From Chromera velia (Eukaryota > Sar > Chromeraceae): DNA of 20,000 nt. The DNA lies in assembly GCA_018398765.1 (NCBI GenBank), contig JAHBMJ010000134.1, forward strand, positions 1 through 20,000. The letters are read 5' to 3'. The notes beneath the pieces were generated by a model. The model ran no database searches. It was given only the letters and a program-made list of their open reading frames with translations, and was not told the origin of the DNA. Positions 7,359 through 16,075 of the stretch are shown one piece after another (position 1 is the first letter of the stretch; each line of letters opens with the position of its first letter). The position numbers and the translations under genes were made by a program.

Positions 7359-8556
7359 ATGAGGGATACAGTCAGATTTGACAAGCTTGAACAGATTGGG
7401 AAGGTCAAGCGAGTGACTACGGTCTTTATCCCAGGAAAAACAAACGGACAGGTCTGGTATACCACCTTTAATGCAAAGGCAGATGCGGGAAACCTAAATG
7501 TGAACGAGAAAAAACTGTTGCTGGTAGGTCACTTTGAAGATCCTGACCTTATCCTGTGGTGGAATGAAAACTCTGCTTCCACCACGGCTTCAGAGGAGGT
7601 TGACACCTTGTTCCTGGAAGCGCATGGCAGCACCGGTGTAACACAGGCGCACGCCGTCTACGGTATGGCTGACATGTGGCTGAACCTCGGAGATGACTAT
7701 GACGTATTCGTTGAATGATTCGTCAACGTCTACATCCAGACAAATCCAAACAGAAGAAGGAATGACAGAATCAGTTCCTTTATCAACGCGCTTTATCCCG
7801 AGCTCAGAGAAGAGCTGGAGATAGAACAGATCTACACCGATTGGGACCAATTAAAGAGGAGAGTCGGGTACCTCCATGCCAAGCAACAGAAGAAAGCAAG
7901 GGCTCGAATTGCGGGGGTGCAACAGAGAGACGAGAGAGATGAACTAGCCGAGTTACGGAAACGGCTCGATCAGTAAGCTGCTCAGATCACAGCTCTGAGA
8001 GGTCGCAGCCGTGGCCGTGGGGGATTTACCGACCGGGGGCGCGGTCGCGGTAGGGGTGGCTTCGGCTATTACCCCGTCTACCTGTCTCCCATGCATGGAC
8101 TCCGAGGCCATACATTTGGCACGTACGGTCGAGGTGGCTTCAATGGCTACTTCAGAGGCATGGAGGCATGAGAGGAAGAGGAGGCCACTACCAACAGTAT
8201 GGAGGCAACAACGGTTTCAACAATGGTCCCCCCCGTTGCTACACTTGCAACCAGCCTGGCCACAAGGCCTCAAATTGTCCTGGGCAGGGAAACGACCCGG
8301 GTGGATTGGCGTAGAGGTTCCCCAGTCCACCCAGCAGTTTGCGAAGCCTCGTCCTCTCCCGATTCCCCCGTGTGTGCGTGTAAAAAAGAAACATGTAGAC
8401 TGTGAGCGAGAGGATGACAATGAGAAAGGAAGAGTCCCGAAGTCGCAGGTTTCTCAGTCGCCTGTGTCCTTCCCTTCTCCGGCAGAGCATGCAGACAGAC
8501 AGACCGACTTTGAACAAGCAAATTCAGAGAAAATGGAGGCAGAGATGGCGCAGTAA
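7359..8556 (+). pseudogene. gag: Gag polyprotein, disrupted
   Basis: Gag forms the particle that packages element RNA. From the ATG at 7359 one frame reads a capsid-like region of about 119 residues to a TGA at 7716. It continues in the same frame with a retrotransposon-gag-like helical segment (SSFINALYPELREELEIEQ) to a TAA at 7974, then an Arg/Gly-rich nucleic-acid-binding stretch (about 7995-8165). A frame change near 8160-8170 leads to a Gly/Asn-rich segment and a CCHC zinc knuckle at 8237-8278 (Cys-X2-Cys-X4-His-X4-Cys). That frame ends at TAG 8312. A third frame carries a coding-like acidic linker to TAA 8554-8556. Size and order fit a Ty3/Gypsy gag of about 400 residues. The stops could be one-step transitions from CAA, CGA or TGG. 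Confidence 0.85.
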
Positions 8557-8564
8557 AGGTCGGT

Positions 8565-8895
8565 CCCAGGCTTTTCGTGACAATGTTGCTGTTTGGTAAG
8601 CCTGTGTCTGTCCTTATTGACACAGGAGCGGAAACTTCGTTCATTGATGTGAATATGACCTTGCATGCTGATGCAAATGTCGACAAGCCCACGGTGGGTC
8701 TATCTACAGTGGGACAGATGGGCGTGTCGGTGGTGGGGGAGATTACGGCCAAGTTTTCTCACCTTTCCCTACCTAAAAAAGTATTCCCACACCGCCTGAC
8801 CATCACAGAAGACTCGGGGTATGAAGCAGTCTTGGGGCAAGACTTTTTGAAGCTGTTGGACCCAGTAGTACAGTACCACTACTGTGAAGACCGTC
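8565..8895 (+). other. Pol domain: aspartic protease
   Basis: Retropepsin-type protease that would cleave Gag-Pol. The active-site motif is IDTGAETSF, with the catalytic Asp at 8619-8621. The second hallmark, AVLGQDFL (the I-L-G-x-D-F-L motif), lies about 70 residues downstream, at 8829-8852. Length and spacing fit the family. The domain itself has no stop and could fold if made. Confidence 0.9.
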
Positions 8896-9339
8896 TGAAC
8901 ATTGCGGACCTCCCCTCCTTCAAAGTCTGGTTCGAGGATGGGAGGAAACCGATGCGTGTCTCCGCCTTCACGCGCATGAAAGTCCCTAAAAGAGCGAGGG
9001 CTCTTGTGTGTATGCAGGTTGAGGGGATGGAAGGGGAGGAGACGGTCATTTTGAGAAGGAATTACCCGAGGAGGTTTCCGGAACTTGCCATCCCGGACCA
9101 AGTAGTAGACGTCAAAGCTAGAGTCGCCACAGTAGAAGTCATGAACATCGCCACCAACCTCATTCGCCTAGGACCGAATTCACTCCTGACTTTTACAGAG
9201 CCGTTCTCTCATGTGTCATCCGTTGCAGCAGTCATCACCAACGCTCCTGCCTCTGCCTATACACAGCAACCGCCGATTCCCAAGAAAGAAGACTCGCCTG
9301 TCTCTCCCCCTCCCTCGCAGAAGCTTCCGCCCGTGGATC

Positions 9340-10130
9340 TCTCTCACCTGTCATGCGAGTTGAGGGAGAGATACGAGGGGGTCCTTCAAGAATATTCCGA
9401 TCTCTGGTCTTGCTCTCGTTTCGACATTGGAGAGCTGAGAGTGGATGGAAAGCCTTTCGAGGTGACCATTCCTACTGGAGATTCCCCTCCCATTCGCTGG
9501 AACCAAGACAGAATCCCGTACCACCAGAGAGAGCATATGAAAAAGGAGTTGCAAGAGGTGGAAGAAGGGGGAGTGATTCATCCCTCCACTTCTCGATGGG
9601 CCGCCCCAGTCGTTCTAATCAAGAAACCAGATGGGACGACCCATTTCTGTCTAGATTTCCGCAAACTAAATCAAGCCACCAAGAGAGATCTTTTTCCCCT
9701 CCCCCAAATTCAAGAGACACTCGACCGCCTTGCAGGAGTCAAGGTGTTTTCAGCACTTGATTACACCTCTGGCTTCCAGCAACTCCACATGTACCCCGAC
9801 CACGCAGAGAAAACCGCCTTCGTCACTCTGTTTGGACTTTACGAATTCACCAAGATGCCCTTTAGGTTGGTGAATGCCCCTTCTATTTTCTAGAGAGCCA
9901 TGAATTTGGTTCTTGCAGGTCTGTTCAGAGACCTCGCTCTCGTTTATGTCGACGACATCATCGTCTTCAGCCGATCTCATGATGAGCACATCCAGGACTT
10001 GAGGGAGGTTTTGAATTTGGTGAGGAAAACAAATTTGAAGCTCAAACTCGAGAAGGCACAGATTGCCATGACAGAGGTAGAGTATTTGGGACATACGGTA
10101 TCAGAAAAGGGGGTGAGACCGAGCAGAAAG
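9340..10130 (+). other. Pol domain: reverse transcriptase
   Basis: RNA-directed DNA polymerase. Recognisable blocks in order: the VEEGGVIHPSTSRWAAPVVL segment (9568-9627), FCLDFRKLN (9645-9671), FSALDYTSGF with the first catalytic Asp at 9759-9761, the MPFRLVNAPSIF block ending at TAG 9891, and YVDD (9945-9956) with the catalytic Asp pair. The TAG falls exactly where the family has Gln after NAPATF. Gly is also replaced by Arg in the MPFG motif (AGG for GGG), another transition. Activity would need read-through. Confidence 0.95.
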
Positions 10131-10339
10131 AACATCCGGAAAATTCTGCAGTGGGAGCCACCGCAGGACAGGAAGGAGCTCTGCTCTTTTCTGTATCTGT
10201 GCTCCTACTACCGTCATTTTATTGCAGGTTTTGCTCGTCTCTCCTTCCCTCTCTTTCAGATGTTGCTTCCTGCAGATGAGCAAGGCAGACCGGTCCCGTT
10301 TGTTTGGAATGGAGAAAACGAGGAAATTTTTGGGGAGTT

Positions 10340-10775
10340 GAAAGAGAGGCTGACGACCCCTCCGATTCTCGGCTTCCCAGACATGAGCCTGCCATTCAGG
10401 GTGAAACCTAGGGTGAAACCGAACCTAGAACCGGATGCATGTGAAGTGTCTGTGGGAGGCGTGCTCACGCAGATGCAGAAGGGAAGGGAAGTGATAATTA
10501 CGTACGTCAGTAGGGGGTTGAGTGTGGCAGAAAAAAATTATAGCCCCACCAAGAGGGAGGCCTTGGGGGCTGTCTACTGCTGCAAGCAGTGGAGGCATTA
10601 CCTATTTGGGGGGGCAGTGTATGTGATCACGGATCACAAACCGAATTTAGCGATGTCCGACCACAAAGTAGCGAACAAAAGGGTACACAACTGGGCGTTG
10701 GAGTTGCAAGAGTACAGGTTGACGTTCGTTCACAAGGTGAGAAAGGAACATGTGGACGCAGACGCCGTTTCATGA
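10340..10775 (+). other. Pol domain: RNase H
   Basis: Would degrade the RNA strand of the RNA-DNA hybrid. The three catalytic acidic residues are visible: Asp in PDACEVSVGGVL (10434-10436), Glu in KREALGAV (10557-10559) and Asp in ITDHKPN (10632-10634). A 12-bp in-frame tandem duplication at 10398-10421 (VKPR/VKPN) lies just before the first. The domain is followed by HVDADAVS and then TGA at 10773, where the family usually has Arg. Confidence 0.93.
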
Positions 10776-11119
10776 CAGCCACAGCCTCCCCCGTCTCTTC
10801 CTGTCTCCGTAGATAGCGGGGTCCCTTTATGCCATCACTGCAATCAGCCTGCTGACGGTAGCAAGGAGATTCGATCTAGCATGGCTGCCGCCCTGGCAGG
10901 TATGCAGGCAGGTGTGTCCCCTTTACAGGTTGAGAAGGGCTTTCTAGACCATGTGAAGGAGGAGTTGCCGAGAGACCCCTTGTTGAAAGATCATTTCAAA
11001 TACTTTGCAGAGGGGGTATTGCCTTGGGAGGCAAAGAAGGCGAAGCAAATTCTGTTGGAGGAAAGTGCATTTGAAGAGAGAAGAGGTTTATTATACAGGT
11101 ACGAAGGAAGGGGGACGGA

Positions 11120-12230
11120 AAGGAAAGAACAGTTGGTGGTGCCTGAGGCGTGCAGAAAGACGGTTTAAATTTTGTGATGAATCACGATCACCAGTTGGGG
11201 GGGTACCCAGGGGCAAATCGGCTGACAGAGAAGACTCTCCTACATTTTTGGTGGCCAGGTTTGAGAGCAGACGCGAGGGAGTGGGTCGCTTCCTGCCGAG
11301 AATGCAGGGAGAGGCTCAAACCAAAAGCAAAAAGAGCACCCCAGACTGTGCCTGTGCCTCCCCGTCCTTGGCACACGCTCGGCATTGATGTGTCAGGGCA
11401 CTTTCCCACGAGCAGGAGGGGAAACAGATTTGTGCTCGTTGTGACAGACCATTTTGGAAAGGACGGGAAAGGATGTGGAGACGTTTGCCCGCCCTAAGCT
11501 GCCCGCTCATCTCGTAGCACAAATTTTGGTTGATGAGATTTTCTGCAGGCATGGTCCCTTTGAGGTTCTCCTCTCAGATAGGGGAACGAATTTCCTGGTA
11601 GAAATCGTGAGTGAGGTGTCGAAGATTTTGAGAGTGAGGAGGAAGGTAACAGCAGGGTACCACCCTCAATGCACGGGACTGACAGAAAGATACAATCAGA
11701 CGTGGGAGCAAGGGGTTAGAAAGCAGTTGAGAGCAGAGAACGAGCTTGATTGGGATCTGTATTTGCAGCCCTTCAATTTCTCATACCGGATGACCGCGCA
11801 TTCCGAGACTGGATTGACCCCATTCCAGTTGACCCATGGGTACTATGAGCCGACCCATATACTGCGAGTAGAGCCCGTCTCGTCAGAGACCCGTTCCCCT
11901 CCGGTAGCTTACAACGACTACTATAGCGTGATCCGTCAGAACAGGTTGGAGTTGATTGAGATGGCACAAGCCAGGATGGAGAAATCGAGGTAAGAGAGAG
12001 AGTGGAAGAACCCGCCCCCTTAGAAGAGCAAATTCAGAGTAGGGGATCAGGTGTTGGTGTGAAAGCCTGTCAATCTGCTCACAGGTAGAGTGGATGGAGG
12101 AAAGTTTATAAAAAAGTTGGAAGGGATTTATCTGGTTGTTTCCCTTCCGGATGGATGGCCCCACAACGCCGTTGTCAGGCAGTTGGGGGGAGGAAAGAGC
12201 ATGACGATCTCCACAGACAGATTGGAGTTA
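11120..12230 (+). other. Pol domain: integrase with zinc finger and C-terminal domain
   Basis: Integrase joins element DNA to the host. The N-terminal HHCC zinc finger has His at 11183 and the CREC-type cysteines near 11300, but its second His is Tyr (TAC at 11204, where CAC is expected). The core has Asp in GIDVSGHF (11387-11389), Asp in LLSDRGTNF (11577-11579) and Glu in GLTERYNQ (11685-11687). The last two are separated by exactly 35 residues, the DD35E pattern. The first Asp lies in a different frame from the other two because of the duplication at 11457-11476. A GPY/F-like module follows (KFRVGDQVLV then a TGA at 12060, ending ISTDRLELW near 12230). Confidence 0.92.
11457..11476. repeat. 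10-bp tandem duplication breaking the integrase frame
   Basis: GAAAGGACGG is followed by GAAAGGATGT, two near-identical 10-bp copies. The extra 10 bp shifts the frame by +1 between the first catalytic Asp and the rest of the core. It also offsets the 1-bp loss near 11166, so the downstream frame is that of the start of pol. Confidence 0.8.
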
Positions 12231-12452
12231 TGGAAGATGGCAAAGGAAGTGAGAGAGGAGATGAAGGGGAGAAAGAGGGAGGAGAGAGAAATAGAGGAAG
12301 GGAGAGAGAAAAGCAAGAGAGCGGCGTCAGAGTCCGTATCGGATGTGATTAACAAGCTTAGCCTTAGAGAAGAGTGGCCGAGAGACAAGAAACCAGAGAG
12401 AGGGGAAGCGCTTCCCGAGTCGATGCAGGAAGAGAAGAGAGGAAAGAGAGTG

Positions 12453-12605
12453 AAGGCAGTTGAGGTGAAGTCGAGCAGAGAGAAGGATAGAAAGACGCAT
12501 TACAGAGTTGTCTACAATGATGGTTTGTTTTTGTGGCTGCCAGAGGATGAAGTGGGAGAGCCTAAGTTGGTGAATGAATTTGAAAGGAGTAAAGAAAGGA
12601 TTTTG
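12453..12605 (+). other. Pol C-terminal chromodomain-like module
   Basis: After a Lys/Glu-rich linker, the last 56 residues of pol include THYRVVYNDGLFLWLPEDEV and end with LVNEFERSKE. Spacing and residue types follow the chromodomain plan, with Y-x-V-x-W/Y, then W-x-P, then a C-terminal helix with acidic and aromatic residues. In chromoviruses this domain reads histone marks and guides insertion. Some of the usual methyl-lysine-cage aromatics are absent or shifted, so binding is uncertain. It could be a divergent (group II-like) chromodomain. Confidence 0.5.
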
Positions 12606-12623
12606 CGTAGACGTAAAGACTAA

Positions 12624-12828
12624 CTGTCCGATCCTTTGTCCATGCATTTGAACGTTTTCTTTCCTTTTTCCATGCCCTTCCCGCCCGATCTTTTCACGTA
12701 TGTCGGCAGCGATCTGTAGCTCGTTGCTTGGTTTCTTTGGCTGCTGGGAGCGCCGGTGCAGACCAGAGTCATTGAGAAAAGTGAAGCAATAAATTGTGCG
12801 GGACGCACAATCTTGTGCGGGGTGTGGT
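12624..12828 (+). other. Retrotransposon 3' untranslated region with hairpin
   Basis: 205 bp between the end of pol and the 3' LTR. Near its end is a perfect hairpin, TTGTGCG-GGA-CGCACAA (12794-12810), then a third TTGTGCGG copy at 12813-12820. The bases just before the LTR (GCGGGGTGTGGT, 12817-12828) are G-rich and occupy the polypurine-tract position, but three T and one C interrupt them, so second-strand priming there is only presumed. Confidence 0.6.
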
Positions 12829-13086
12829 TGTTACGGACCTTTGGACCTAGGCTCGATTTGGTCCTTAGAGTAATACAGAGAATTAATAGCATTAAATACA
12901 CACTGTAATACAAAGGCATGCACGTCTATATCTCAGCCTTTACAATACAAATTGATTGAGCCTGTTAGAAGGACCAAGTCTTTCCTGATCGATAGAGAAG
13001 GCTCTTGCGTGTCTGACAGATTCCCTGTATGTAGAACTTGTGTGTATGAGTTGATTCCTAAGTTCTAGAGAGTTTAAGGTAGAACA
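12829..13086 (+). repeat. 3' long terminal repeat
   Basis: 258 bp, collinear with the 5' LTR. Ten of the eleven differences are transitions and one, near the 3' end (CTAGAC versus CTAGAG), is a C/G transversion. It ends AGAACA at 13086. Confidence 0.97.
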
Positions 13087-13091
13087 TAGCC
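13087..13091. repeat. Target-site duplication, right copy (TAGCC)
   Basis: TAGCC directly follows the 3' LTR and matches 6834-6838 exactly, which fixes both element boundaries. Confidence 0.9.
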
Positions 13092-13633
13092 AATCAGTGG
13101 GGACAGTCTTTGTAGAAATGTTTTACTCCAGTGCTCCATAATTTATGAATGCCTCAGTTGACCCTATCACTCTCTAGATCGCTCTTAACCCGAGTTATGG
13201 GACAAATTTAAGAATTGGAAGTTGGAACGGCCAAGTAGGAATTTAGCTAGCAATTTAGACTCCAAATTTCTCACTTAATTTAGAACTATAATAAATTAGT
13301 AGTAATAATTTGGAAATCACTAGGAAATTAGAAACTTAATGTAAAATCCTCCCCTTTTTAGAATTAGAAACTTAATTCACTTTTTTGTCGCTTCATCTTG
13401 CGCAACGTCTTTCAGTCTGGCAGCTAGCAAACGTTCTCAAGCCCTACCTTTCTGCAGTTTTGCAGTTCTAACAGATAGCAAATCGAAACCGCATCACTTC
13501 AAAGAAGAAAGACAAAAGAGTGAAAAGGATTACCACGCGGAGGCAACGTGAAGCAACCGAGAGCTCATTCAATCGTTTCCTTGCGATTTTTGATATGCCC
13601 TTACTGCAATAATTCGCAGTCTCTTGTCTTCTC
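13092..13633. other. AT-rich spacer, no gene seen
   Basis: Former target-site flank of the retrotransposon. It has many TTTAGAA/AATTTAG-like words and two copies of AATTAGAAACTTAAT (about 13326 and 13362). No open frame of note and no RNA gene recognised. Confidence 0.5.
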
Positions 13634-13984
13634 TCAAAGTTTCATTTCCCTTTCCCTGTGAAGGACATTCGCCCTCACTGTATTCTTGCCAAACATAAGA
13701 CGCAGCAGGAGGACTCCAGGGCTTGCCTTCCCATTATCTCCGACAGGGTCACGAAGGACTTCCCATGGCGTTGAGGAGACGTGATCGGTCAACAATGGAG
13801 TCTTTTCGCTCCTCCATCTGCTCAGTCTGCCTCCAAAAACGTGCAAGAGGAGATGTAGAACGATTCCTGAGCCCTCTGTGAAGAGCAGGAACGTGCTGGT
13901 CCCATCGCAAAGAAGGATGACGGAGAGTCCTGCGGCTGGGTCACCAGCTTCAGAATCCTTTCTTCTCTTTCTTGTCTCCTCCAT
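13634..13984 (-). CDS. Hypothetical protein, 116 residues
   Basis: Minus-strand ORF from ATG 13984 to a TAA or TAG stop at 13634-13636. It has a basic start (MEETRKRRKDSEAGD), a hydrophobic middle (LSVILLCDGTSTFLLF; GIVLHLLLHVF) and a basic end. Composition is coding-like, and one hydrophobic stretch could be membrane-associated, but no family is recognised. The ORF on the opposite strand overlaps its upstream end. A second coding-like tract in a different frame lies immediately upstream on the same strand (13992-14727). Confidence 0.3.
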   Translation of the reverse strand: MEETRKRRKDSEAGDPAAGLSVILLCDGTSTFLLFTEGSGIVLHLLLHVFGGRLSRWRSEKTPLLTDHVSSTPWEVLRDPVGDNGKASPGVLLLRLMFGKNTVRANVLHREREMKL

Positions 13985-13991
13985 CTTCAGT

Positions 13992-14727
13992 CTAAATCGT
14001 GGCTTGTTTGGACTTCTGCCGTTCGAGACACAAAGTCTGAGTAATTACATTCGTTTCTTGAAGGATTTCTTCTGTGTTTCTGCCTACATGGGCGTCCCTG
14101 GTATCTCTTCTTTCGAGTCGCAGTTACCGTCTCCTTCCTCTTGTGCCTCTTTCTTTTCCCGTCTCCGGCTTGCAGTGGCTTGGGGATGGACAGGAGGTGT
14201 ATCTAAACCACGAAGAGAACAACGCGTTCATCGTGCAATGAAATAGCCGAAGACGGCCAAGAACGAGAAAGACAAGGAGTGCCGTCACTGCCCACCTGTT
14301 CGAATTCGTGAGGATGACCAACAGACCTGATCGCTCTTTGAAGTGAACTCCTTCCTCGACTATCGCTTTTCTTTGAAAAGAGCAAGCAGACTACGCCTAC
14401 CCGTTCTATGAGAGACACTTCAGGGACCTTACCGTGCACTCCTCACACCCGTCTCCTTTCTGAACTCCGTTCGGTTCTTCAAATGACTGAGAAGAGAGAG
14501 AAGAGAACTTCGAGACGTCTCGTTGGAGTTCGATCGCTTAGACATCCTGCACAGCATCGCGACGACTTCACCTCCCCTGCCGCTGCGCTCTTCTTCAAGG
14601 TCATTAACTGGAGGAACTTCAAGAAAACCTTCGCGGTCATCTCCGACAAAGCTTGGACCGTGTGACTGTGAAGGATCGAATGAAGAGAAAAACGATTGAA
14701 GGGCATGCGATCAAACAGAAGCCTCAC
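13992..14727 (-). pseudogene. Coding-like tract with three in-frame stops
   Basis: A single minus-strand frame from ATG 14727 runs about 245 codons. It is interrupted by TGA at 14479, TGA near 14446 and TAG at 14203, and ends at a TGA near 13992. Segments such as LFSKKSDSRGRSSLQRAIRS, PHEFEQVGSDGTPCLSRSWP and ETVTATRKKRYQGRPCRQKH look protein-like. The plus strand is also partly open here (for example FFKVINWRNFKKTFAVISDK at about 14590-14660), so strand choice is unsure. No family is recognised. It may be a decayed gene, or introns may remove the stops. Confidence 0.25.
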
Positions 14728-14729
14728 TC

Positions 14730-15570
14730 ATTCTGTTCCTCTTAAAGTTTGGTCGGTTTCTTTTCTTTCTTGGTCCATTCACATGCAGTTGTGCTCACTC
14801 GCTCTCTGCATACACCTCGATTGATCATCCGTCCGTCCATCCGTCCTTCCGTACGTGCACATGCAACAGCCCGGAGGATTTAGAGAGAGACGCGTCAGTT
14901 CCCCTTTCTTTCTTCTTTTTGGTCTTATCATGCTCTTGTGGACACCAATGAAACGGCGTGAATGTTTAAGGGTGAGTATGGTATCGTTGACCACATGTTT
15001 CCTATACATGTTGGTTCTTTGAGTTGTATGTCTCCGGTCTGCCTGACTCTTCATGCAAGGGTCGTGGTATGACTGATGTACATACGCCATGCCGGCAGGT
15101 GGCTTGCTGCGTAGTGATGAGGGTGGGGTCAAAGTGCCACTCCGAGAGCCTTGTGCCTTATGCGGTCAGCAATGTGGATCCGCACTGCCGTTATGAAGAC
15201 CCCTGACCACGGATGTTTCGGTAAGCCCCCTCAACTTTCGTTGCTGTCGAGGCTGAGAGAGCGTGAAAGACCTGCCACCATACGGTGGATCGGCAAGTGG
15301 TCATACGGTGGACCGTTCTTTCTTCTTTTCTTCCTTTGGGGTTCTGGTGTTGTCTCACTTTTGCCTAGACTTTTGCATGCATTCTTGACAATTTCTTGTT
15401 CCGGCTTGCCATGCAAAGCTTTGAGAACGAAGGCATGCTGCATGCTTGGTGCTTCCTCTGCATGGTTATTGATTTGCCTATGGATTTGATTGAATACCAT
15501 CACAGAATACGTGCATGCATTGGATTAGATTCTGGAGTACATGGATTGAATTAAATTGAATTTCTGTTCC
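14730..15570. other. Spacer with short repeats, no clear gene
   Basis: Contains a CCGT/CCAT tetranucleotide run at 14828-14856, several GCATGC palindromes (15375, 15433, 15440, 15513) and a minus-strand open frame at 14779-15132 with unconvincing composition. No RNA gene recognised. Confidence 0.4.
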
Positions 15571-15625
15571 AGGTTTGTCCCGAGGTTCACTGCCGGGGGA
15601 TGGCTACGTCACGGCTTGCATTCCT

Positions 15626-15681
15626 GTGACTGTATATACATCTGGGCTAGTATCTGGATATACAGTCCTAGATACAGTCAC
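15626..15681. repeat. Inverted repeat, GTGACTGTAT arms
   Basis: GTGACTGTAT at 15626-15635 and its exact reverse complement ATACAGTCAC at 15672-15681 enclose 36 bp. The interior holds a second, offset TATACAGT copy that can pair with the left arm in an alternative register. It could be a small hairpin or the remains of a tiny inverted-repeat element. No target duplication seen. Confidence 0.6.
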
Positions 15682-15839
15682 ATTCGAACCTAGCATTATA
15701 ACGCTGTCACGTCGCTGTGGCTGTTTAAATAACTTTCAATTTACATTCCACGCCTCGCAAGTATGAGCTAGAGTTTGAGACTTTGATAACTTTGAGTAAC
15801 TTAGATGAGTGATTTAAAGTAATCTAGAAAGCAATTTAG

Positions 15840-15847
15840 AGTAATTT
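15840..15847. repeat. Target-site duplication, left copy (AGTAATTT)
   Basis: AGTAATTT directly left of the inverted-repeat element. It is identical to 16068-16075. Extending outward by AG gives a possible 10-bp match. Confidence 0.65.
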
Positions 15848-16067
15848 CTAGGCTCGGTCCCATACGTAAAAAAATAAAAAAGTTAATTGCCTAAAGTCAC
15901 TTTTACTTTTTATTTATTTATTTTTTTTTTTGAAGCAAGCACTTCAAGTTCGTTTCTCAAAGCCCAGCTGACCTAGCAGCTGACACACAAAAATAAAAAA
16001 ATAAAAAAACTAATTCACATTTAGGCCTAAATTTATTGATTTATTTTTTTATGTATGGGAAGCCTAG
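15848..16067. mobile_element. 220-bp MITE with terminal inverted repeats
   Basis: The left end CTAGGCT...CCCATACGTAAAAAAATAAA (15848-15878) pairs with the right end TTTATTTTTTTATGTATGGG...AGCCTAG (about 16039-16067). Weaker inverted likeness continues inwards (TTGCCTAAAGTCAC against GTGAATTAG/TTTAGGCC). A perfect 8-bp duplication AGTAATTT flanks it. The 8-bp duplication and short size resemble hAT-type MITEs, but the family is not certain. There is no ORF. The interior has a T-rich run and a duplicated CAGCTGAC-type motif around 15966-15985. Confidence 0.8.
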
Positions 16068-16075
16068 AGTAATTT
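16068..16075. repeat. Target-site duplication, right copy (AGTAATTT)
   Basis: Exact match to 15840-15847. The local DNA is rich in AAAGTAATT-like words, so part of the match could be chance. Confidence 0.65.

Larger units (their letters stand above)
8550..12623 (+). pseudogene. pol: Pol polyprotein (PR-RT-RNase H-IN), disrupted
   Basis: Pol copies element RNA into DNA and inserts it. Apart from a short excursion at about 11168-11470, it stays in one frame from about 8550 to the TAA at 12621-12623. In-frame stops lie at 9891 (TAG), 10773 (TGA), 11991 (TAA), 12021 (TAG) and 12060 (TGA). The first replaces the Gln of the RT NAPATFQ-type motif and the second the Arg of the ADALSR-type motif after RNase H. 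A 1-bp loss near 11166 throws the frame, and a 10-bp duplication at 11457-11476 restores it. All catalytic residues of RT, RNase H and integrase are visible. The frame differs from that of the gag linker, as is usual for gag-pol frameshift designs, but gag is too broken to show a programmed site. Confidence 0.92.
6839..13086 (+). mobile_element. Full-length Ty3/Gypsy LTR retrotransposon
   Basis: A 6,248-bp element bounded by 258-bp LTRs (TG...CA ends) and a perfect TAGCC target duplication. Internal order is primer site, gag (capsid-like region, Arg/Gly-rich region, CCHC knuckle), protease, reverse transcriptase, RNase H, integrase, chromodomain-like tail. RNase H before integrase, with integrase last in pol, is the Ty3/Gypsy (Metaviridae) order and excludes Copia. 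The coding region is disrupted by seven in-frame stops, frame changes in gag, a 1-bp deletion near 11166 and a 10-bp duplication at 11457-11476. It therefore cannot make a complete polyprotein unless stops are read through. LTR identity is about 95.7% (11 differences in 258), so insertion is fairly old unless hypermutation inflated the count. Confidence 0.97.

Noticed and set aside
8770..9101. Minus-strand ORFs inside pol
   Set aside because: Shadows of the protease/RT frame; no family signal.
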